From Cheiracanthium punctorium (lineage: Eukaryota > Arthropoda > Arachnida > Araneae > Cheiracanthiidae): a stretch of DNA of 64,000 nt. Below, piece after piece: positions 1 to 12,834 of this stretch. The number at the start of each line of letters is the position of its first letter. Positions within the stretch are counted from its first letter, which is position 1. The notes under the pieces were generated by a model, which was given only the letters and a program-made list of their open reading frames with translations, did no database searches and was not told where the DNA came from. The position numbers and the translations under genes were made by a program. The DNA is taken from the NCBI GenBank assembly GCA_038373885.1, contig JAWZYV010017493.1, forward strand, positions 372,001 to 436,000, written 5' to 3'.

Positions 1-1407
1 CGCAATTTTGTCTTTTCAGTAAACTGTTAAACAAAGTAAAAGCCGAAGTTGACTAAGCTGTTGATAAAAAAATGAACTTTTATTTACAGACTAAAATAAA
101 CTTTACGGACATGGCCGCCAGAAAGTGTCCATAGGAAAGATGGTCTAATTCCTACATATGCTTTATTTTCTCCAGATGCTTAAAACGTTTCCCGTTTCGG
201 GTTCCATTTGCTTTTTTACCTGCAATTCACCGATGCACCCTGCTTGTGAATCGATGAGTTTCTGTCGCTGAAAATGAAGAAATATCGCAAATCGCATATC
301 CTTTATAGATGAATGAGGAAACAGATCAAGAGCAAGAAATATGGTCTTTGCTAAAATAAATCTTCATTCCTAAATAAAAATCTCCAAAGGGGTCTTCCGA
401 GTTCAGATCTGTTGAATAGGACAGGATTTATTGTCGGTTGAATAGATAAATTTTGTTTTAAAAATATGTTTAAGCATTCTAGAAACAGTTTTATCTTTTT
501 TTCCAATATTTTTACTATAAATGAAATGTGATACATTGGAACTGAAAATGATTGTTTTTAAATCGATTTACATACGATATAAACAATGAATATTTGATCA
601 AATGCATATTTTCTCTCTTTTTGTTAAAAAATGTGCTATGCTATCGCAATATCTTTAGTTGTGTAATGTACAAAATATTTTATTTTTACGTGTTCATGTA
701 TTAAAGCTTGAAGAATTTACACAAAACATTTGTTTAAAAGCATGACTTTGATTCTCCATTTCTTGATAAATAATACAAAATTGAGCAGAACAAAATAAGC
801 AGCATCAGATGTTACACAAGAGTTCAAAGCATGTTTCAATTTCGGATATTTTGGAAACAGTGTTAGATATTTATGTTATGAAAGAAAATCACTAAGCACT
901 GAAAAAATCAATTTAACAAGAATTTTTACTATTTCTACTAAGGCTAAAATGGCTTCTCTAAACTAGAGCCGAGTTTATGTTTCAGCTAATTGTTTCTAGA
1001 CAGAAAATTTGAGAAAGAAAATGAACACAGAATTCCACAACCCTTCGGCAGTATGGAGTGCCAAAAAAAGCATAATAACAGCAATTTCTAGCCGCAGAAT
1101 TATGCATACATACGAAGAGTACCTTGTTGAATTTAACAAAACTTATCGTTGAATTAAATAGTTAAGTAGCTTCGTTTTATTGGTTGAAATATAATAAATG
1201 CTTAGCCAAAATTAAACAAAATGATTAAACAAAATGTCTTTTGACTTTATAAAGCGTTTTGATGAATCTCAGATCATATCTGAAGTCTTTCAACAGTCAG
1301 TTTGCGCATGCATGAAGGTTATGTGCAAGACAGTGCAAGACAGAGCCAGAGGAGAAAATTTCTTGATTACGAGGCAAGAGCTGAACATTTGCAATAATGT
1401 CTGCTAA
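1..1407. other. AT-rich intergenic DNA, no gene seen
   Basis: No open frame of convincing length or composition and no repeat structure that I can delimit. It is plain AT-rich sequence. Confidence 0.6.
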
Positions 1408-1434
1408 TCACCCATGCTTTGTAAGCATGGGTGA
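1408..1434. repeat. 12-bp perfect hairpin
   Basis: Arms 1408-1419 and 1423-1434 are exact reverse complements around a 3-base loop. It sits about 180 bp upstream of the tRNA-like SINE unit. No T-run follows, so I do not call a terminator. Confidence 0.6.
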
Positions 1435-1589
1435 CATGAAATTCAAAAGTGCAAAGCTAGCGGGACTGGAGCTCGAGACTAAACCTCTTGCACAGCGGGC
1501 GGCAGCGACAAGTGCTCAAACCTAGAGACACTACTGTATCTCTACTCAAATCCTCTCAGTCTCCTGCTCTCCATTGTAGATAATCGATG

Positions 1590-1752
1590 ATATCGTTACG
1601 CTGCCCAGGTGGCGTAGCCGTTAAAAGACCTTTCAATGACACCTTGGGTCCGGGTTCGATTCCCAGCTTGGGCTTAAGTGTAAACTCGTCAGTTTCTTCA
1701 TAGAGGTTAATGATAGCCGCCCGTTGTGTATCCCCATAACCGCCCACAATTA
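1590..1752 (+). repeat. tRNA-derived SINE, family 1, + copy
   Basis: The unit has an A-box-like stretch (GGTGGCGTAGCCGTTAAAAG, about 1606) and a canonical B box (GGGTTCGATTCCC, about 1651) spaced as in a tRNA promoter, and the head folds like a tRNA acceptor end. The same body is found inverted at 29043-29195, which shows it is an interspersed repeat and not a single tRNA gene. Internal RNA polymerase III transcription is the expected mode for such units; whether this copy is active cannot be seen. Confidence 0.65.
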
Positions 1753-1852
1753 GATAGAGATCGACAGCCGCGTGGTAGGTGAGAACCCTGGGCCTTCAGA
1801 CATCTACCATATTCAGTGTCCTACACACTAAGGCATGGTGGAGCTATTATGA
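1753..1852 (-). repeat. tRNA-derived SINE, family 2, - fragment
   Basis: Read on the minus strand it starts with a tRNA-like head (A-box region near 1840), continues with a diverged B box and a conserved segment reading GCGGCTGTCGATCT. The same order is present at 12142, 10722, 45748 and 58087. It abuts the family 1 SINE in opposite orientation. Confidence 0.55.
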
Positions 1853-3370
1853 ACATATTATACTTTTATTGTTGATTGGTCGAGGTTATTGGGTGAAAAA
1901 TGACGTCACACCTATATCGTTCATAAAGAACATGTAAATATGACCATTAATTGAAGCAATATAGGAAAAAGAAATATTTTAAAATTATCTGAAGATTTTA
2001 AAAGTTAATCTCTTTTCCTCTCTATCCTATCTATCTGTCTATGAAAAGTGGGATTGTAAATATCATCATCATATACCTGTGCTGAAATACTTGTCGAAAT
2101 TATCGACTGTATTTTTATAAAAAGTGGGCTTATCTCGAATATTGCAGTCTTCTCCAAAATTTCATCAATAAAACGGATAGAATTTCTAAACTACTAACTT
2201 TAGCTAAGTGCTTTATGTGAAAGATCCATTAATTTTTGATGAAGTATTGTCGCAACGTTCACAATTATTTCAGTGCTTCTTATAATGTGATTATTAACTG
2301 GCGCATGCCGATGACCAAAAAAGTGCTGTGGAATTCTGATTCGTATTTCAGTACTTCCGAGAAGTTTATTGCCCTGATAGTGAGACACCCTGTATAACAC
2401 AGGTTTGTAATAAAAGTATGAGAGGTGAAATTATCCTCGAACGCTTTAACTCACACTGCTTTAGGATTAATAGTTTTCTTATTCAACTTTCTTCTAACAA
2501 GGTTTTTTTTTTTCCCACAAACCATTGAATCCATCGTTATTGCGTGTATTTAACCTAATTTCTTTTGATCCTCTAAATAAATAATAAATGTAATCTTATG
2601 CGGTCAAATAATCTAAAAACCTGAATAAATAAGACTATTTGGAAATAGTTCGGGGTAACCTGAATTAAATAACTAAAAATAAATAAACTATAAACGGGAA
2701 AATCAAATTGAATGAGGCGTATAACAGGGCAGGTAGCGTTTACCGAATGTTCCGGTTGAGTTGATTGCAGTCTTCTCGAATAAATATTTCCAAGTTTGAA
2801 AATTGAGAGTAGAAATAAGTATTTCTTGGTATTTCAGAGAAACCCTGGCTGGAAAAATGTTTTCAAAGTAGGAGTTTCGCAAAACTGGAAAAATGTGTCT
2901 AAGGATCAGTTTCAGGAGGAAAAAGGGCTTTCGAGGAGATCTGAACTGACGTTTAAATTGGTGGGTTACAGAAGGGTTTGACTCGAAATAAATAATGCGA
3001 CGTCATTTTGCTTATGCAGAATAATGGTTACCATTTATATTGAACTCTTGCTTGACAAGATGAAACTCGTAATGGTTAACTCTAGAACTGATGACATGAA
3101 AAATATAGCTTCTAAATTTATTTCTTACAACATGAAATATGTTTTGAATCATTCTAAATGTTTTAGGATACATTTGTAAGATTTTCCTAAGAATTTAAGT
3201 GCTTTGCAGATTACCTAAATGATGCATTTATTGGATCTTAACTTCAGTTCTTATTTCTCAGTACTGAGTCTTAATTTCAAATCTAAATTAAGTTCTTAAT
3301 TTCAGCCGTACTTAAAGTTTTGCTCGTTAAATAGTAAAAATTTCGATTCAATTGTCTAAATATATTAACT
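1853..3370. other. AT-rich DNA with a MITE fragment near 2.2-2.4 kb
   Basis: No gene is seen. Positions about 2205-2398 share short blocks (for example GTGAAAGATCCATTA) with the inverted-repeat element at 16270-16651 and end in GAGACACCCTGTATAAC, so this is probably a truncated relative. A similar terminal fragment lies near 11090. Confidence 0.4.
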
Positions 3371-3735
3371 TATATTATTTTACATATCTGTGCTAAATTT
3401 CAGGCCGATAGGTTCATTTTTGTGGATTTGTATACGAACGACATTTTATTCGGCAAAATCGCCACACATGGCAAATACGATCCTTATTTCACACTTTTTT
3501 CACTACAGGGGTTACAATTACGGAAAGATTTTTGCGTGAACAGCATAAAAAATCTCTTAAAGTCCGGGAACGGGTGGACTTTCAAAGTTTTAAAGTGGAC
3601 TACGATTTATTCTATATTATTTTACATATCTGTACTAAATTTCAGGCCGATAGGTCCATTTTTGTGGATTTGTATACGAATCAAATCCACAAACAAACAA
3701 ACAAACAAACAGAATTTCATTTTTATTTATAAGAT
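3371..3735 (+). repeat. LINE-type 3' end with 242-bp internal duplication
   Basis: A block beginning TATATTATTTTACATATCTG occurs at 3371 and again at 3613, and the two copies stay similar for about 75 bp. The second copy runs into a (CAAA)n tract near 3690 and an A/T-rich tail, the usual look of an RTE- or CR1-like non-LTR retrotransposon 3' end in arthropods. No reverse transcriptase frame is visible upstream. Family assignment is inference. Confidence 0.45.
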
Positions 3736-3970
3736 ATCGCATGTTATATTTAAAGCAGTTTATTAATAAGAAATCGCAAAATTTCATTTTGGGAACTTTT
3801 TTATACTTAAATAAATTTGCTAATGTATTGCCTAAAGACCGCAAAATTTTAGTGACCATTTGGCGATGTTTGAAGTATCGCCTTTGAATGCAGCATGTTG
3901 ACGTCACGTTGCACTTACGTCACCTGAATGGCAACGACAATGCGGATTCCGCTATTGTATTTCTATTCTT

Positions 3971-4493
3971 TTAACCCTTTAACGCGCAGTGATCCCGCTC
4001 TGGGAACACCCAACTCTGACGTTTTGACTGTTGCCAGTCACGAAGAATAGATTTGATTTCTATAAAAATAGTTCCGGGTGACATAGCTTCACGAGAATTC
4101 TTTAGTTTTTAGCACGTCATTTCCCGTAAAAAAAATGGTCACGATTATTTTGAACAGCACTGACATCTGCTGAAAAATGGAAGAACGCGAGAATAGCTGG
4201 ATCGATGGCCCAATGCTGAAAAAAGGGCAGCCGTTGCCATCGCTCGACTTAACTACCAGCAAGATGGCGGACGATCGAAACGTTCATCGCGTACCACAGA
4301 TCTAGAGACCCTTTTTTTGACGACAGCTGGCTGTGCCCACGCACAGCCAGCTGTCGTCAAAAAAAGGGTCTCTAGATCTGTGGTACGCGATGAACGTTTC
4401 GATCGTCCGCCATCTTGCTGGTAGTTAAGTCGAGCGATGGCAACGGCTGCCCTTTTTTCAGCATTGGGGAAGGGTAGCGCCTCAAAGGGTTAA
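3971..4493 (+). mobile_element. TTAA-flanked foldback element, copy A (with perfect hairpin)
   Basis: The element is bounded by TTAA at 3971-3974 and 4490-4493 and by short inverted ends CCCTTT/AAAGGG. TTAA target duplication with CCY-type ends is the signature of piggyBac-class transposons. The left arm (about 235 bp) is unique; the right half is a hairpin with arms 4209-4336 and 4341-4468, identical over 128 bp around a 4-base loop. No transposase is encoded, so it must be moved by a source elsewhere. Four further copies lie in this window (13687, 40674, 53892, 63549). Short open frames in the arms are repeated between copies but have no recognisable domain. Confidence 0.75.
4209..4468. repeat. 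Perfect 128-bp inverted repeat, 4-bp loop
   Basis: I compared both arms base by base: 4209-4336 equals the reverse complement of 4341-4468, with loop 4337-4340. Arms carry GATGGCGGACGATCG and ACAGATCTAGAGACC motifs that recur, less perfectly paired, in the other copies of the family. Confidence 0.9.
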
Positions 4494-6568
4494 ACTGAGA
4501 GAAGCGGTTTTAAATTTATCAACTGAAACTATGTTAAATAATATACCACAGGAAAATCGAAGTCGAATGTTTATTTAATGAATTAAGCCTTAAGCACCCA
4601 GCAACTTGAATTAAATACTTAACCGATATTTCTCGATGTCCAGAATGTGATTTTTCGCCCTTGAAATTCATTACCGGATGCTTGTTAATGATGCACAAAC
4701 ATAGTGGTTATTGTCGATGTCATGTATGTTGAAATACTCCGTAAATCTGTGCCTATGCTGGCATAATCGGGTGATTTTTAGAAAAGGCTCGATGAACAAA
4801 TGAGTGCAAGCAAGTAGCAAAAGCGAAGATATGCAGCAGTGATGTACGAACATGAAACATCTCGTCTGGCGAAGTCAGTCTCAGTCTGATCAATTCGTTA
4901 TCGCACCACTTGCACAGCAGAACAAAAATCTACGAAGTGTTGTTTGTGGTGGTGCAGCAGTTGTGGAATTGTGCTTATCTATAAGGTTCTGCACTTGTGG
5001 AAACTACACTTATTCATGGTAGACCAGCACTTCTGGAAGTAGTTTCTTCTGGTCTGTGAAACTGTTGGAAATCTGGCTGTTTACTCTATGAAAGTTTATT
5101 TGGGAAGTGACGTTTGTTGTGAGGGTGTTATGGAATAGTCAGGAAATATGGAATACCAAATTTTAGGCTCTGTTTGGTGCTGCCTTCATTTGAGAATATT
5201 ATGAACAACTGAAGAAAGGCCCCATGATGCAGTGCGGTGAGAGTTGATTGCTTGTTGTTGTCATCACTACAAACAAAGTGTGTTTTATGATTTTCAAGAA
5301 TTTCTACAGATGAATTTTTATTTTAACCTACAAGTATACATGTGACTTGAATACTGACTAACCATAATGTACACTAAAAGAATCGTGTTTTGTTATACTG
5401 TGGTCGTTTTTTAGCTTTCAATGTTTTTTTCCATCAGTTTAAAAGTTCATTTTCCAAGATGGCGTGTTGGCATTATGGAATGCTAGGTAATATTGTATTG
5501 GATTTCATGCCGTTAACTAAAGAATTTAAAAACAAAGACTACGATTGTATCTACTTTATCGGAAACTTTTTCGAAAATCAACGAGGGAAATTTCGGATTC
5601 AAAGCTTCAGCCACTCCCTGGTCTAACCTTTACTGTACCTGAGCTCAGAAAGCAGACTGTGTTGACTTATTATACTCTCGGACTTTTATAAATAGACTCA
5701 AGGCAGAAACCTTCCTCATAATCATAAAAATATGGTTTTATAGTTAAAAATAACTATGCTTTATGATGTCTAATTAGCTTTTCTTGGTTGAAAGAACTAC
5801 CCTTTTCTTTTATTATAACCGCTATTTGCAATATTTTGTAAATAAAATTTTCTTGCAACAACAAAATAAATAGGTTTTTTTTTTTTTAATGATAGTTCAC
5901 TACTGTGAATTATGGTATGTACTCATGATGATTTGAAAGATTTTACTCAAAAACTAGTGAAGTTATTACTAGAAATATAAATGATAATCCATAATACTCT
6001 CCTCACATAAATGCAGTTCGTAATTTTTCCGAAGCTAATTTGTTCATTTGCTGGTTCTTTCACTAAAACGCTGTTCGATATTTGGAGTATAACTCGTTCT
6101 TAAGATTTACGTAATAAATAAAGCCCGTCTTTAGAACTCGATTTTGATGTTCAATATACATTTAATGCAAATATATTCGTTTTCTATACCTGGAAAAGTT
6201 ATGACAGTAACATTATTGTGCCGTCGTTAATATATCAATTATTTAAAAACTCACAGACTAGTCACGAAGTCTTCCTCTGATTTTTACAAATCTAATCTTC
6301 AACTGGTCCGTTGTTCATCTAATCCTAATAAGAAAATGTTAGAGGATGAGCGGCAATAATTAGAATACCGCCTTGACATTCTTTGAATACCGCAATTGTA
6401 CTCCCACTGAAATTACTGGCTTAAGAGGTTTTATTAAAAACTGTAAAAACATTACGATGTACCGAAACACCCAAATAACAAATTACAACTGAGGTTTTTT
6501 TTAAATGTTTTTTGCTAATCAGGGAAAGACTTGGTGACACTCTTGTATATGCAATGATTTAGTTGTGA

Positions 6569-6599
<31 letters not shown>

Positions 6600-9500
6600 C
6601 AATTTTCATTTACCACGACAGTTGACTTTCAGAGTAACTCTGTCTGCTTAACCTTTTAGTGTACAAAATTCTCAGAATTTTTCATAACCACGCTCACAGG
6701 TATAGGCCATACTATGAGCCATTTTATACATTCTCATACAATCTTGAGAGCGTTAAATGAACATACAATCTTTATCGTTTCTTCTAAGGTTAAGAATATT
6801 GAAACTGTCGGAAATCTTGAATTATACCAATCTTAAAAGTTAAAGAGGTTTATCAATGAACTTATCAAATTAATTTGTGTGACAAAATAATTAACTTTCA
6901 GGATTTCAGTTTCATTTAATTGTATCGAAAAATTATTTTTTTAAATGCATATCACCTACTTTTCTGCATTATGTGGAGCGTATAGTTTTTCGATCCAGTT
7001 TCAGATGACGACGATTACCTGAATAGTGCTATACATGAAGATCTCTATTTCAAATACGCCATCATATATTTATCTCACTTATACCATAAATTATCTTATC
7101 ATAAACTTATTTCTTAAACACTGGTATTCAGTTATTCTAAATTATATATTTCAAACTTTTAAAATCTATTTAATTTAGATAAATTCTTAAGTAACTTTTA
7201 TAATACTAATAATAGTGTATCGGTAAGAAGAAATATTTGTTTTCATGGCTGTGAGCATGATATATTGCATTTAATTTAAAATTCAGCATTTTCAAGAGTA
7301 TCATTACGGATACTTATGAGAATACAAATAACTGAAGCGTGTAATAGACTGAAAATAGTCAACTTGCAGAATGTGTATTCAGATGGCAGCGTAGCTTTTA
7401 TTAGATTTTCTCATTTTTCAAAACCCTCTGGCGACTGCGATATTTGCGATAATGCTGAGAAGGAAGAAAAAAATCTGATTTTAAAACGAAAAAAAGTGAC
7501 CCAGTTAAAGTTTTTTTTTAATACATTTATTTTTCATTCTTTTGATAAGAATTTTAGTTTATAAGAGCAGAATCGTCCTGTTTGAAATATTTTCAATTTT
7601 AGGAAATGGACTGTAACTATTATTGCCTTACATTCATTTACAAAATCTGAAATGTAGAAACACTCATGGATATTAATGGAAATTTAAATACTTCGAATCA
7701 TAATCGCCTCTTTAAGCTTCGACTAAAATATATTAGCTTTAATGTTTGAAACAGACTTATTTGCATTTTATTGTTTGTGAGAATCTGCTTTTACAATAAA
7801 AACTAAAAAAATAGACATGTGAAGAATTCGACTACATATAATTTCAAGAGCTTAGCAAGCATCTAATTTTAATCAGAATAGCTAGCATTGTTTAATTGTA
7901 TGTTAAAATTATCTAGAGGTATTTCAACAGTTTGGATTATTCTAATTTTATTTTAAGAAATTATAATACAACTAGTTGAAATACCCGTCGTTGACGTGTT
8001 AGTATGTTATACATATTTCCAAAAAGCGTGAATTTTCAACAGCATTGTAGAAGTACAAAAGTATGGAATTAGCATACTGGTAAGTTTTTAAAAAGGCAAA
8101 GATATAAACTCTGTGTATTGTTAGAATATTTCAGGTTACAGAGTAATAAAGTATTGAGTAAAACTGTCACTGGAGAATTTATTTTATTTTCTAAATTAAC
8201 GTTTTAGTAGAATGAGCTTTTAAATTCAGTCTGTAACTCTAACTAAATTATGTTTGATTCACTATAGATATTTTAATATTATGCCTCAAGAGAATCTTCG
8301 CGGAATCTGAAAAAGCAAATAAACATTTTTTTTAAGAAATTGACTAAATTTGTGTAACTTGAATAGCCAACTATTATATTACCACTAGACGCCTTAAAAT
8401 TATGACCCACTACACACACACACACAAAAAAAAAAACAATTTTTGCAAAATTTTAAAATTAATTCTCATTTTTTTTTAAATTGGACAGCTGTTGTTTCAG
8501 TTGCTGCCAAGTACGTTACAAAATCGCATTCCATTCTTTCTAGCCGTTTAAGAGGGATGCAAGAACAAATATTTGCACGATCTTCTCAAAATCTATGCAA
8601 TATTTAAAACAGTCTTGATACCTATATATTAAATTAACTTGTCATCTAATTTAAAAAATCATTCTATTCCATTGTCATTTTTCAGGAATGGAACAAACGT
8701 GTATTCAAATTTTAAGAAATGTGAAAATTCATAAAAATTTTTGTATTTTGACGCCTATAGTTTAAGTCACTATTTATGATGATGCTGAATTTTATTTCAT
8801 TCACTTCAGTGGGTTATACGTGATGCACAAACAAATATTTACATGCTTAAATAAACTTTCGCAAAATCTTAAAATCTAATCACATTTTTCGAAAAATTTA
8901 AAGGCTGTAGTTTAAGTTGAGTGACCTCCTATCGTATCAACAACTTTCATTTCATTCGCTTTACTCATTATTAAGTGATGAACGAACAAAATTGATATAT
9001 TTTGGATAATTTTTTGCAAAATTACATAGCCTATTTTTACGTGATCAGCGAACAAAAAAAGCGTTACGTACAGAATGACCGACATATATTTTTTTTCTTT
9101 ATTTATTTTTATTTTTTAAGGTCGTACTGAGCTCGGGGGTACTTGAAATGGATAGAAATCGCAAAATTTTTGAATTCCAAGTAATGCACAGACAAAATTC
9201 CAATTTTATTTATACAGGTATAGCATTCAGCGATATTCAACGAAGGACTCTGAACATTTTACGCCCTGTTCCAGCTAGAGCATGTGACACGAGTAGGAAA
9301 AAAAAATTTTCTAAAAAATCACAAGCCAAGTAGTCACCGGAAGTTCTGTTCTCAAGCAACAATAAAACTGGCAGCAATTCATATCTTCAAGACCCCATGT
9401 CATTCAACTATGGTGTGACAGAATCAATGCTATCCGGAAACCGAATTGACAGGGTCATTAACTGACTTCGGATCATTTAATGATATGGAGTTCATTCAAG

Positions 9501-10700
9501 TGGGTTTTAATAACATATGGGAAAAGGATCATCAGAGTTCGTTTTACTATTTGAACAATAATCTTAACAACCGAGGAAAAGCCAGCAAGAGCTAGTTAAT
9601 AATATAACAAGATAAACGAAGAACGACCAATGTGGTCAGGGTCTGATAATCAGAGACACCTAATTTACCACTTCGACTGAATTAATTAAAACACAAAAGA
9701 TTGAGAATACTAATTTGTTGTAAATATAAACTAAGAAATGTTATCTAAATCAAAAACAGCAAGTTGATTATCAACAACTTCTAATGTTGGTCAATTGTAT
9801 AAATCAAATCATTCGTCAAATTTACTTCACCAATGTAAGATTAAACTCAACGGAAATATACGAATTTATACCGATGTATTTCTAACTGAATCGGATAAAC
9901 TTTTGTCTGATGAGATGTTGCATGATGGGAAGGCATCGCATTATCGAAATCCTGTATTGCGCTAACACTTAAAATGCTGAGCCACAGTGAGGCATTAAAA
10001 GATCTACGAAGGGAAGACACGATGAGCACTGAAGGAGAAAAGTTGCCGCCGGGTCTTTGCTATGATGACAACAGATAATTTGAATGCAATAAGACATTGC
10101 GGTGATTAAAATATTTATTTAAATCACCGCATTTAGGGAAAAAAGTTGTTCCGTTATCCCTTGTCAAACAGCTATTATTGTTCCACTGTTTTCGAAAGTA
10201 AGCAATCTTCACTGATATGCAAGATGTTCTAAACACCTTGACCTCGGCTTTTGTTCCTTAATTATTGATCATAGGCATACAGAGTAAATTACAAAGCTAC
10301 TCAAAGAAAGGCACGGATTTTTATGAAATGGATTGAAATTTTATCGAGACTAAATTTGAATAAATGCAAAATGTAATTTTTTATGGGATCCCAGTACAAA
10401 ATATTCCCCTTTAGTATAATATACCTCATAAACTAATGAAGTAATATACAAAATTTGAGCATTTTGTCCTAAAGTGTATCAAAGATATAAAAATAGATAC
10501 AAAGCAAAGATTGCTGCAAACTATAGAGGTTTTCATTTAAGCTGATGTATAGCCTATATATATCCTTGAAACTTTTTATGTTGAAAGGTTGAAATTTCAC
10601 ACATCACCTAATTAATGTATCGGGGTTACATTTTATTTACTAATTTTTTTTCAATCGAGCCGTATAAAAATTTTAAATTTGCATTTAGTCGTATAAAATT
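4494..10700. other. Long AT-rich region without recognisable genes
   Basis: Six kilobases with only short, low-complexity frames. It holds a (GT)n at 6573-6599, a (CA)n/A tract at 8412-8436, and loosely similar blocks at about 8558, 8822, 8978 and 9185 (a GCACAAACAAATATTT-like core followed by CAAAAT-rich sequence) that may be decayed LINE 3' ends. The frame at 7316-7564 (82 codons) has no motif I recognise. Confidence 0.5.
6573..6599. repeat. (GT)n microsatellite
   Basis: Uninterrupted GT dinucleotides, about 13 units. Confidence 0.9.
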
Positions 10701-10721
10701 CAATGAAAATTTTCCTCGTTT

Positions 10722-10786
10722 TCGCCGATCGCATAGTGGATAAGACACGGAATATTCGGCGATGACTAACGTGTGTTGTTTCAGTT

Positions 10787-10825
<39 letters not shown>

Positions 10826-10985
10826 CTCTTGCGTGTCTGTCGATCTAAGGCTTTGGATTTTTGGGTGATTTTCTTGAGATCTAACATCAGTATGCGTTTA
10901 ATCCCCTCACAAAGTCCTCCACCCAAAACATCTCCCCCCTTAGATAGATAGCTCTCGTGCAACTTTGCCTTAACCAAATACAAAT
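10722..10985 (+). repeat. tRNA-derived SINE, family 2, + copy with 36-T tract
   Basis: An A-box-like head (GCATAGTGGATAAGACACGG, 10732) is followed by a run of 36 T at 10788-10823 and then the family body with GTCTGTCGATCTAAGG and a tail matching the copy at 12142. The T run replaces the B-box region, so this copy is unlikely to be transcribed normally. Confidence 0.6.
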
Positions 10986-12141
10986 GAAAAACAATTAATT
11001 GATGTCATAGAATTCTTTATATTTTTTACGTGACTTTGTAATTTATTAGTCTATATGATCAACATTTAAGGTACAAATGCCGAAGTCAGTATTTGGAGAC
11101 ACCCTGTAAATCTTACATTTTTACATCTGAACACTTTTTCGTCTGAAATACATGAACGTAGCCGAAATATGTACGATAATTGTACGATAATTGCTCATAT
11201 ATAGAAATTTTAATAAGATGCATTGTATAATACACAACATTAATAAGTATTTACACATTTCTTGTCAATCGTTTCAAATTTAAGCCGTTAAAGCATGATA
11301 GAAATTGTTAAAAAAGTACTTTTTATAAATACTAATTTTTTTTCAATACTAAGAATGATCTGTATAAAAATGACACAGCATTATTGCCTTCTATAAGTGC
11401 TCTTGAAATTTTCAGCATTTGTACAAAAATGAGTATTTTAGTGATTTCAAACAATTTTGTTAATATTAATAGCTAAGTTTCTGTATTTTTACATATGATA
11501 GTTCACATAACAGAATATATAATATTTTTTATGGTAATCTAAACGTTACGCGACACTGGCTACAGATCCGTAGATATACATTGTGTTGTAATGCACATTC
11601 AATTTTGTGCTTGCGTGATAGGCTAGATATAGAAATTTCCAGACCTTTTTCCGGTTACAGGAAATAAGATGGTCAGTGAAAAGGATTCTCATTAAGATCA
11701 ACTGTAAAAATATCCCTTCTATAGCAAAATTAATTGTTTTCCAGTAAATGTTCCAAAATCGGAATGCGATACTTGGTATTTATACATATTTGATTTCCAT
11801 AAAAACAATATTACACAAAAGGATATAAAGAAAACTTATCATTGGGAACTCACAAGACAGAATAAAATATGTGCAGCTATTTGCTAGCTAAGATTAGACA
11901 TGCACATTTATCTGCATTTTACCCAACATAATACTTTGTCAGCTCATTATACTGAATGTATTTTATAGGCGTTCATTCGCATAATTTCCTCAGTGAGTCA
12001 ATCTTTGACTAGCTTCACGACGACCTAAAGTAAGTTATGACCTTCGGATCCAGTTATTAAAAAAAAAGGGGATTTTTTTATCCACTTAAAGCAGTCAGCA
12101 TGGCTATGTATGGATTTATTAGCAGTTTTATAAAAATTTAA
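10986..12141. other. AT-rich DNA, no gene seen
   Basis: No open frame or repeat I can support, apart from a short MITE-end fragment near 11090 (GAGACACCCTGTA). Confidence 0.5.
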
Positions 12142-12390
12142 GGGCCCCATCATGGCCGAGTGGATAAGACACTCAAAATGGTAGACAGCTGAAGTTAGTA
12201 TATCGAGCGTGCGGCTGTCGATCTAACGGCTTGGCGTTTTGGTCGATTTCCTCCAGATGTAACGTGAATACGCGGTAGAACCCCTTAGAAAGTCTGCCGA
12301 ACAAGGCACCCCCATCCTATGCAGATCGCACATGCGTACCATCACCATAACAACACAAACAAATAATAAGAACGTAAATCAAAAAAAAAA
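12142..12390 (+). repeat. tRNA-derived SINE, family 2, best copy
   Basis: The head reads CATGGCCGAGTGGATAAGAC, a good A box. It is followed by a body with GCGGCTGTCGATCTAACGGC and TTTGGTCGATTTCCTCCAG, and ends in an A-rich tail at about 12380. This is the copy I used as reference for the family. The B box is diverged. Confidence 0.65.
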
Positions 12391-12651
12391 AAATTTAACT
12401 GAATAATATTGTTTTTCATTCGTTTACTAAACTAATGATGACATCTGGAAACGTTTAAAACAATTCCTAATGCGTAGAACTATGTTTAGAAGTTGCAGAC
12501 ATGTCAGCTATATAGACGGTGATACCACGGAAGAGATTACAGCTTTCTAGATTTTTTTTATTATTTTTTTTATTCTTATTGTTATTCTTTTCTCGACTGA
12601 GATCAAGGTCTTTCTCCTGGAAAGTACCAAAAAACTGTACAATTATACCTT

Positions 12652-12834
12652 GTGCCGGTGGCGTAGCCAGAAATTATTCATGGGGAGGGGGGGGATTACG
12701 ACTACTGCATCTCACGTGAATGCATACGTGTGTATGATAAGGCATAGAAGAATATACATTTTGTATGGCAAAACACTTCTCATGGAGGTGGGTTGTGACC
12801 CCCCCTATCCTCCCCCCTTAGCTACGCCACTGCC
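12652..12834 (+). mobile_element. MITE with GGCGTAGCCA ends and G/C homopolymers
   Basis: The left end GGTGGCGTAGCCAGAAAT is matched in inverted orientation by TTAGCTACGCCACTG at the right. The ends enclose a G run on the left and C runs on the right, with a conserved middle (AGAATATACATTTTGTATGG). A close relative is at 38043-38214. Ends resemble those of hAT MITEs, but I could not settle an 8-bp target duplication. Confidence 0.55.

Noticed and set aside
1408..1434. Hairpin as a transcription terminator
   Set aside because: Eukaryotic context and no T-run; no gene ends here.
1590..1676. Possible functional tRNA gene
   Set aside because: A and B boxes are good, but the arms do not fold into a complete tRNA with a clear anticodon stem, and the same unit with a long body recurs elsewhere, so it is a SINE.
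3422..3766. 114-codon plus-strand frame
   Set aside because: It lies in a LINE-type 3' untranslated tail; the end of the frame is the (CAAA)n region, and no reverse transcriptase motif is present.
10651..10983. 110-codon minus-strand frame with a poly-Lys tract
   Set aside because: The lysines come from the 36-T run in a SINE copy.
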